DNA of 11,844 nucleotides from UBA3071 sp965369635 (GTDB lineage: Bacteria; Chloroflexota; Anaerolineae; UBA3071). Shown here in pieces: positions 8,367-11,844 of the stretch. A model generated the notes under the pieces. It worked only from the letters and a program-made list of their open reading frames with translations. It made no database searches and was not told the DNA's origin. Where the stretch lies: NCBI GenBank assembly GCA_965369635.1, contig CBDURC010000088.1:1-11844 (forward strand), read 5' to 3'. The position numbers and the translations under genes are program-made. Every line of letters begins with the position of its first letter. The first letter of the stretch is position 1.

Positions 8367-9485
8367 TCACACGGAAGTCGAAGGAACAGACGAAGTTTCC
8401 GTCTCTTCCGTCTGCTTCCGCCTCACCCGGCAGGAGTTCTGCACCTCGCCGAAGTTGCCCATGTGCACGCCCCGCGCCAGATGAGCGCCCTCGCGCAGAT
8501 GAGCAAAGGGGCCGATGTCAGTGTCATCTTCCAGCAGCGCCTGCTCACACACCGACAGCTTGATCTCGCAGTGGTCGCCCATGGCGGTGTCCACGAGCAC
8601 GCAGTTGGGGCCGATGATGCATTGGCGACCGATGCGCGTCTTGCCCCGCAGGTGGGTGTTGGGATAGATCACCGTATCCTGGCCGATCTCCACCGTGGCG
8701 TCGATGTAGATGGTCTCTGGATCCACCAGCGTGACGCCCTCCAGCATACAATGCTGATTGATGCGTTGCCGCAGCACTTTCTCAGCCTCTGCCAGATGCA
8801 CCCGCGTGTTGATCCCCAGGCACTCTGCTTCGTTGTCGGTGCTCAACGCTGCTACCTCCGCTCCTTCGGCAACGGCCATGCCCACGGTGTCGGTGAGATA
8901 GTACTCGCCTTTGCGGCTGAGGGACAGTCGCGGCAGGTGTTCCCACAGCCAAGGGGCGTCGAAGCAGTAGACTCCGGCGTTCAGCTCACGGATGACCAGT
9001 TGTTCCGGCGTGCAGTCTACCTCTTCCACGATAGCTCGCACGCGGCCATCGGCATCGCGCACGATGCGCCCGAAGCCCCTGGGGTCTTCGGCCAGCAGCG
9101 TGAGCATGGCGATGGGTCCTCTGCTTTCAGCGTGCAGTGTAAGCAGCCGCTGCAGAGTCTCAATGGTCAGCAGTGGCATGTCGCCGTAGTAGACCATCAC
9201 GGCATCGCAGTGACCTTCCAGCAGGGGGCGCACCTGCAACACGGCGTGTCCCGTGCCCAGTTGCTCCTCCTGCAACACATACTCGGCGGCGTCGCCCACG
9301 GTTTCCTGCACCTGCTCCATGCCGTAACCCACCACCAGGACAGGCTTCCCCGCGCCCAGTTGCCCGGCCGTTTCCACGCTGTAGGTGATCATAGGCTTGC
9401 CAGCCAGCCTGTGCAGCACTTTGGGCTGCTGCGATTTCATGCGTGTGCTCTGGCCCGCGGCCAGCACGACGACAGCCAACTTCAT
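8367..9485 (-). CDS. glmU: GlmU-type UDP-GlcNAc pyrophosphorylase, acetyltransferase domain truncated
   Basis: The uridylyltransferase domain (residues 1 to about 228) is intact: LAAGQSTRMKSQQPKVLH, GTGHAVLQ, YYGDMPLL, GFGRIVRD, LNAGVYCFD, and GEYYLTD. It should make UDP-GlcNAc from GlcNAc-1-phosphate and UTP for peptidoglycan and other glycans. The left-handed beta-helix begins at about 250 and reaches LREGAHLARGVHMGNFGEVQN, then breaks into an unrelated Arg/Lys/Glu/Thr/Ser tail (about 352-372). Known GlmU proteins have about 456 residues. The missing 85-100 residues carry the acetyltransferase His, Tyr, Asn and further Lys residues, and the expected Lys at EVK is Gln349. No continuation is found in other frames before DUF211. 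Hence it is probably monofunctional, or a damaged bifunctional gene. The ATG at 9483-9485 is chosen for its upstream GGGGAGAG; a TTG 18 bases earlier is unlikely. Confidence 0.88.
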   Translation of the reverse strand: MKLAVVVLAAGQSTRMKSQQPKVLHRLAGKPMITYSVETAGQLGAGKPVLVVGYGMEQVQETVGDAAEYVLQEEQLGTGHAVLQVRPLLEGHCDAVMVYYGDMPLLTIETLQRLLTLHAESRGPIAMLTLLAEDPRGFGRIVRDADGRVRAIVEEVDCTPEQLVIRELNAGVYCFDAPWLWEHLPRLSLSRKGEYYLTDTVGMAVAEGAEVAALSTDNEAECLGINTRVHLAEAEKVLRQRINQHCMLEGVTLVDPETIYIDATVEIGQDTVIYPNTHLRGKTRIGRQCIIGPNCVLVDTAMGDHCEIKLSVCEQALLEDDTDIGPFAHLREGAHLARGVHMGNFGEVQNSCRVRRKQTEETETSSVPSTSV

Positions 9486-9619
9486 ACGCTCTCTCCCCAA
9501 CAACAGAAACCCAAAGCTGGCCGCGCGCTCACGCGAACCCTGCCTTGGGTCTCATTCACAGAGCATCGGTAGTTCTTAGGTTGGTCAGAATCGCCCTGAC
9601 TGGGAGGTTGCTCGTCCAT
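9482..9619 (-). CDS. Possible 45-codon leader ORF overlapping the glmU start
   Basis: An ATG at 9617-9619 opens 45 codons (MDEQPPSQGDSDQPKNYRC at the start, FCCWGESV at the end). They close with a TGA that overlaps the glmU ATG in an ATGA arrangement. It lies wholly inside the predicted glmU leader. The Shine-Dalgarno is weak (AGG five bases upstream), I recognise no family, and composition does not prove coding. It could be a translationally coupled leader peptide or a chance ORF. Confidence 0.25.
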   Translation of the reverse strand: MDEQPPSQGDSDQPKNYRCSVNETQGRVRVSARPALGFCCWGESV

Positions 9620-9655
9620 CAATGCCTGGATACTGGAAATCACTAATCCGCCGCC

Positions 9656-9684
9656 ATTGTATCACATCTCTCCATTTCGCGCAA
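9656..9684 (-). promoter_or_regulatory. Promoter candidate for glmU
   Basis: On the minus strand TACAAT (9661-9656) is preceded by TGA, giving an extended -10, and TTGCGC (9684-9679) lies 17 bp upstream. A start near 9649 would leave a leader of about 164 bases before the glmU ATG. No intrinsic terminator is evident between the AlkP gene and this point, so read-through from upstream is also possible. Confidence 0.5.
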
Positions 9685-9700
9685 TCTGCGAGATGAGGAA

Positions 9701-9724
9701 ACAAGTAGACAAGTACACAAGAAG
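9701..9724. repeat. 8-bp tandem repeat upstream of glmU promoter
   Basis: Three adjacent units, ACAAGTAG (9701-9708), ACAAGTAC (9709-9716) and ACAAGAAG (9717-9724), lie between the AlkP-family gene and the glmU promoter, ending 36 bp from the AlkP stop codon. It is A-rich against a G+C-rich background. It matches a class of short intergenic repeats like those at 871-920, but with a different unit length. Confidence 0.65.
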
Positions 9725-9760
9725 TGACATGAGTGTCCTCTGCACGCCCTTATCTGCTTG

Positions 9761-11122
9761 CTAGATGAGGCCACGGCCATCGAGACCGGGCGGTAGTGGC
9801 ACATCCAGCAGTTGCAGGATGGTGGGCATCATGTCCAGGATGCTGAGGTCATCTGTGGGTAGCGCGTGGTTGGGGACGTACAGGAAGGCGTCGTCGTAGG
9901 TGTGCATGCCCACCATGGCCTGGTCCTTGTGCGTGAAGTGCGGCTTCCAGAGCGCCCCTTTGGGATCGTAGCCGTCTACCGGCGCTAGGATCAGGTCAGC
10001 CGCCTGCTCCAGGTATGGGCCAGAGTATAGCTCCTCGCGGCGGTAAGCGCGTTGCACCAGTTTCTCACCGCTGTCAGGATCGGTCAGCGCCTCGGCAGCA
10101 GCAGCAATCTCATCTCGCACCCGCTCGTAGTCAGCGGGGTCCACCGATCCGTGCTTTTCGCGTCCCTTCAGATTGATGAAGATGCGTCCAGGGTCCATGC
10201 TATAGGCCACGGAATCGGGATGCACAGCCTGTAGGTCGGGGCCCTTGATCTCATCCGGCGGTTTGCTGTAGCGCAGGTAGCCCGCATCGTGCAGCCAGCA
10301 GTTATAGAAGATCTCCTTCTTGATGCTGCAGATACCATGGTCGGACATGAGCATCAGCGTGGTGTTCTCGTCCAGCCGCTCCCGCACCTGTCCGATGAAG
10401 TCATCCACATAGCGGTAGAGTTCAAAGAACTTCGGTGCCCAGACCGGATCGTTCCGCTCCATAAGCTCGAACCAGAAGTGGTGCAACCGGTCTGTCTCCA
10501 TGATCAATCCCATGAAGAAGTCCCATGGCTCGTGGTCCAGGAGGTAGAGCAGCGTTTTCGTCCGTTTCTCCAGCGCGTCCCAGAGGTCCGGCCAAGCCTT
10601 CTCTCGGCTTTGCCGCGCCAGCCAGGGGTCCGAGTCAATGCGATAGCCCAGTTGCTGTAGCTTGGGCAACAGCGACGGCGGATGTACGGCCTTCTCCAGT
10701 CTGGGGCTGAGGAAGCCGGAGATGAGCACACCGTTGACGGGCTTGGGCGGGTAGGTGACTGGCACGTTGACCACCACCACCCGCTTGCCAGCGTCGCCGA
10801 GAATCTCCCACAGCGTGCGGCACTTCATGTGCCGGGCAGTGGGGACGAATGTCTTCAGGGTGGATGGATCGCGGTCAATGAAGCCGAAGATGCCGTGCTT
10901 GGCCGGGTTTTGACCGGTCATGAAGCTGGACCAAGCTACTGACGAGACCCAGGGATAGACGGAGTTCACGCGCCGCAGCGAACCGTCGCCTACCAGTTCG
11001 GCCACGTTGGGCATGACCCCTTCGCGCATCATTCGCTGCAGCAGCGAATGGGGCGTGCAGTCGAGGCCGATCAGACAGACGCGGCGTCGTTTTGGTTTGC
11101 GCAGACGGCGAAACAGACCCAT
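9761..11122 (-). CDS. Alkaline-phosphatase-superfamily phosphodiesterase/pyrophosphatase
   Basis: A 453-residue enzyme of the type I phosphodiesterase/nucleotide pyrophosphatase (PF01663-like) group, expected to cleave a phosphoester with two bound metal ions. The motifs appear in order: CLIGLDCTP with metal ligand Asp21; the nucleophile region around Ser60-Ser61 followed by AWSSFMTGQNPAKHGIFGF (63-81; many relatives have Thr as nucleophile); METDRLHHFW with Asp211 and His215; MSDHG with Asp261-His262; and GMHTYDDAFLYV with His407. No signal peptide is seen (the N terminus is Arg/Lys rich), so it is probably cytoplasmic. The start has AGGA and GGAGAG upstream. The gene follows cysC by 41 bp. 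The substrate is unknown; a sulfur-nucleotide or phosphonate-type substrate would be a guess from the neighbour only. Confidence 0.85.
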   Translation of the reverse strand: MGLFRRLRKPKRRRVCLIGLDCTPHSLLQRMMREGVMPNVAELVGDGSLRRVNSVYPWVSSVAWSSFMTGQNPAKHGIFGFIDRDPSTLKTFVPTARHMKCRTLWEILGDAGKRVVVVNVPVTYPPKPVNGVLISGFLSPRLEKAVHPPSLLPKLQQLGYRIDSDPWLARQSREKAWPDLWDALEKRTKTLLYLLDHEPWDFFMGLIMETDRLHHFWFELMERNDPVWAPKFFELYRYVDDFIGQVRERLDENTTLMLMSDHGICSIKKEIFYNCWLHDAGYLRYSKPPDEIKGPDLQAVHPDSVAYSMDPGRIFINLKGREKHGSVDPADYERVRDEIAAAAEALTDPDSGEKLVQRAYRREELYSGPYLEQAADLILAPVDGYDPKGALWKPHFTHKDQAMVGMHTYDDAFLYVPNHALPTDDLSILDMMPTILQLLDVPLPPGLDGRGLI

Positions 11123-11140
11123 GTTTCCTGATCTCTCCTG

Positions 11141-11156
11141 GTTCGAGCCTTCGAAC
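11141..11156. repeat. Perfect stem-loop between cysC and the phosphodiesterase gene
   Basis: GTTCGA (11141-11146) pairs with TCGAAC (11151-11156) around the loop GCCT, filling much of the 41-bp gap between the two genes. There is no T run, so it is not a typical terminator. Its GTTCGAG/CTTCGAA/CTTGAAA wording resembles the 7-bp repeat family in the glyQS linker. It might serve as an mRNA processing or stability element. Confidence 0.5.
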
Positions 11157-11163
11157 TTGAAAC

Positions 11164-11778
11164 CTACAAGTACCCCAGCGCTTCCAGATGTGCGCTGATG
11201 GCCTCTTCCTCCTCTTCCGAGTACCCGCTCTCGTCCAGCGGCTTGATGAGCCCGCGCTCCTCCAGGTAGGTGATGATCTTGGCGAAACTCTCTTCGATGG
11301 CCTCGCTGCCGCTGTTGATGTGCACCTCTGGCTGTAGCGGTGCTTCGTAGGGATCGCTGATGCCCGTGAAGTTCTTGATCTCGCCGCTCAGTGCCTTCTT
11401 GTACAGTCCCTTGACGTCTCGTTCAATGGCGACCTCAACCGGCACCTCGCAATAGACTTCCACGAACCTGTCGGGGCCGATGAGCGCCCGGTTCTCGTCC
11501 CGCACAGACCGGTAGGGGCTGATGGCCGAAGCGATGGCGATGACATCGTTGCGCGTCAGCAAATTGCAGACGAAACCGATGCGGCGGATGTTGATGTCCC
11601 TATCTTCTTGGGAAAAGCCCAACCCCTTGCTCAGGTTGGTGCGCACCACGTCGCCATCCAGTTTCTCCACCTTCAGGCCGCGCTTCTGCTTCAGTTCGTC
11701 GTAGACCAGTTCCGCCAGCGTGGTCTTGCCGGAACCGGATAGGCCCGTAAACCAAAGCGTAAACCCCTACTGTGCCAT
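11164..11778 (-). pseudogene. cysC: Adenylylsulfate kinase (CysC) with in-frame amber at codon 4
   Basis: APS kinase phosphorylates adenylyl sulfate to PAPS for sulfotransfer or assimilation. Reading from the ATG at 11776-11778 gives M-A-Q, then TAG (11769-11767), then GFTLWFTGLSGSGKTTLAE, the normal N terminus with the Walker A loop (GLSGSGKT, 12-19). The rest is intact: LDGDVVR (40-46), the ISPYR region (86-90), GLYKKA (124-129), GISDPYEAP (139-147) and an acidic tail ending HLEALGYL. AAGGAG lies 11 bases before the ATG, so this looks like the true start. After the amber the first usable start is a GTG at 11670, which would drop the P-loop. TAG also ends cysC itself and several neighbours, so code reassignment is unlikely. 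Either the gene is inactive, the stop is read through, or the base is a sequencing error. No gene is visible in the remaining 66 bp to the window end. Confidence 0.85.
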
Positions 11779-11844
11779 AAGTCGTTATGCTCCTTCTTTG
11801 CAGAGTTAGCTGTGTGTTCGGTCTCAGGTTGGAAAGTTTGAACT

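Noticed and set aside
8259..9572. 437-codon open frame on the plus strand opposite glmU
   Set aside because: It is the antisense shadow of a real gene in G+C-rich DNA. It is His/Gln rich and has no recognisable domain, while the minus strand encodes clear GlmU motifs.
9578..9609. Possible riboswitch in the glmU leader (GTCAG/CTGAC hairpin)
   Set aside because: The stem is only 5 bp with a 7-base loop. I see no match to a known riboswitch or glmS ribozyme core.
11508..11670. Short APS kinase starting at the GTG at 11670
   Set aside because: This start would remove the Walker A loop, so it cannot be the functional start even though the frame after it is open.
11764..11769. Amber codon as evidence of a recoded genetic code or pyrrolysine
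   Set aside because: TAG ends several neighbouring genes here, including cysC itself, and codon 4 of an APS kinase is not a known pyrrolysine site.

Overview
The window reads as bacterial chromosome at roughly 60% G+C. The gene content suggests a member of the Chloroflexota (Anaerolineae-like), probably from a metagenome-type assembly. The hints are a fused alpha-beta glycyl-tRNA synthetase, a DUF211/VIT1-like pair better known from archaea, a 'quinate 5-dehydrogenase'-type protein, and short tandem repeats of 7, 8 and 10 bp at gene junctions. This taxonomic guess is inference; no rRNA or tRNA is present to test it.

Layout. Positions 1-759 hold the 3' part of a plus-strand gene (quinate 5-dehydrogenase-like). 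It converges on a long minus-strand series, and the 165-bp convergent gap (760-924) holds a strong hairpin and a 10-bp tandem repeat. All remaining genes are on the minus strand. In transcription order they are: cysC (adenylylsulfate kinase, with an in-frame amber at codon 4), an AlkP-superfamily phosphodiesterase, a 275-bp gap with a promoter and an 8-bp repeat, a GlmU lacking the end of its acetyltransferase domain, DUF211, a VIT1/CCC1-like transporter, cdd (cytidine deaminase), a terminator, a promoter, a MazG-like pyrophosphohydrolase, recO, mntA, hepT, a second MazG-like protein, hicB, hicA and glyQS.

The most striking region is 925-6882. In Firmicutes, cdd, (era), recO, glyQ and glyS are classic neighbours. 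Here the same backbone is visible, but between recO and glyQS sits a block of two complete toxin-antitoxin modules (MntA-HepT and HicB-HicA) around a MazG-type NTP pyrophosphohydrolase. Every junction from recO to hicA overlaps (4, 4, 20, 20 and 26 bp), and glyQS starts 4 bp after the hicA stop. The toxins are therefore probably co-transcribed, and perhaps translationally coupled, with an essential tRNA synthetase. The synthetase itself carries a low-complexity interdomain linker written by 7-bp and 15-bp repeats.

Other oddities are the cysC amber, the GlmU truncation that removes most acetyltransferase catalytic residues, and a 45-codon ORF whose stop overlaps the glmU start. I see no CRISPR array, insertion sequence, rRNA or tRNA. 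No stretch longer than 300 bp lacks a gene.
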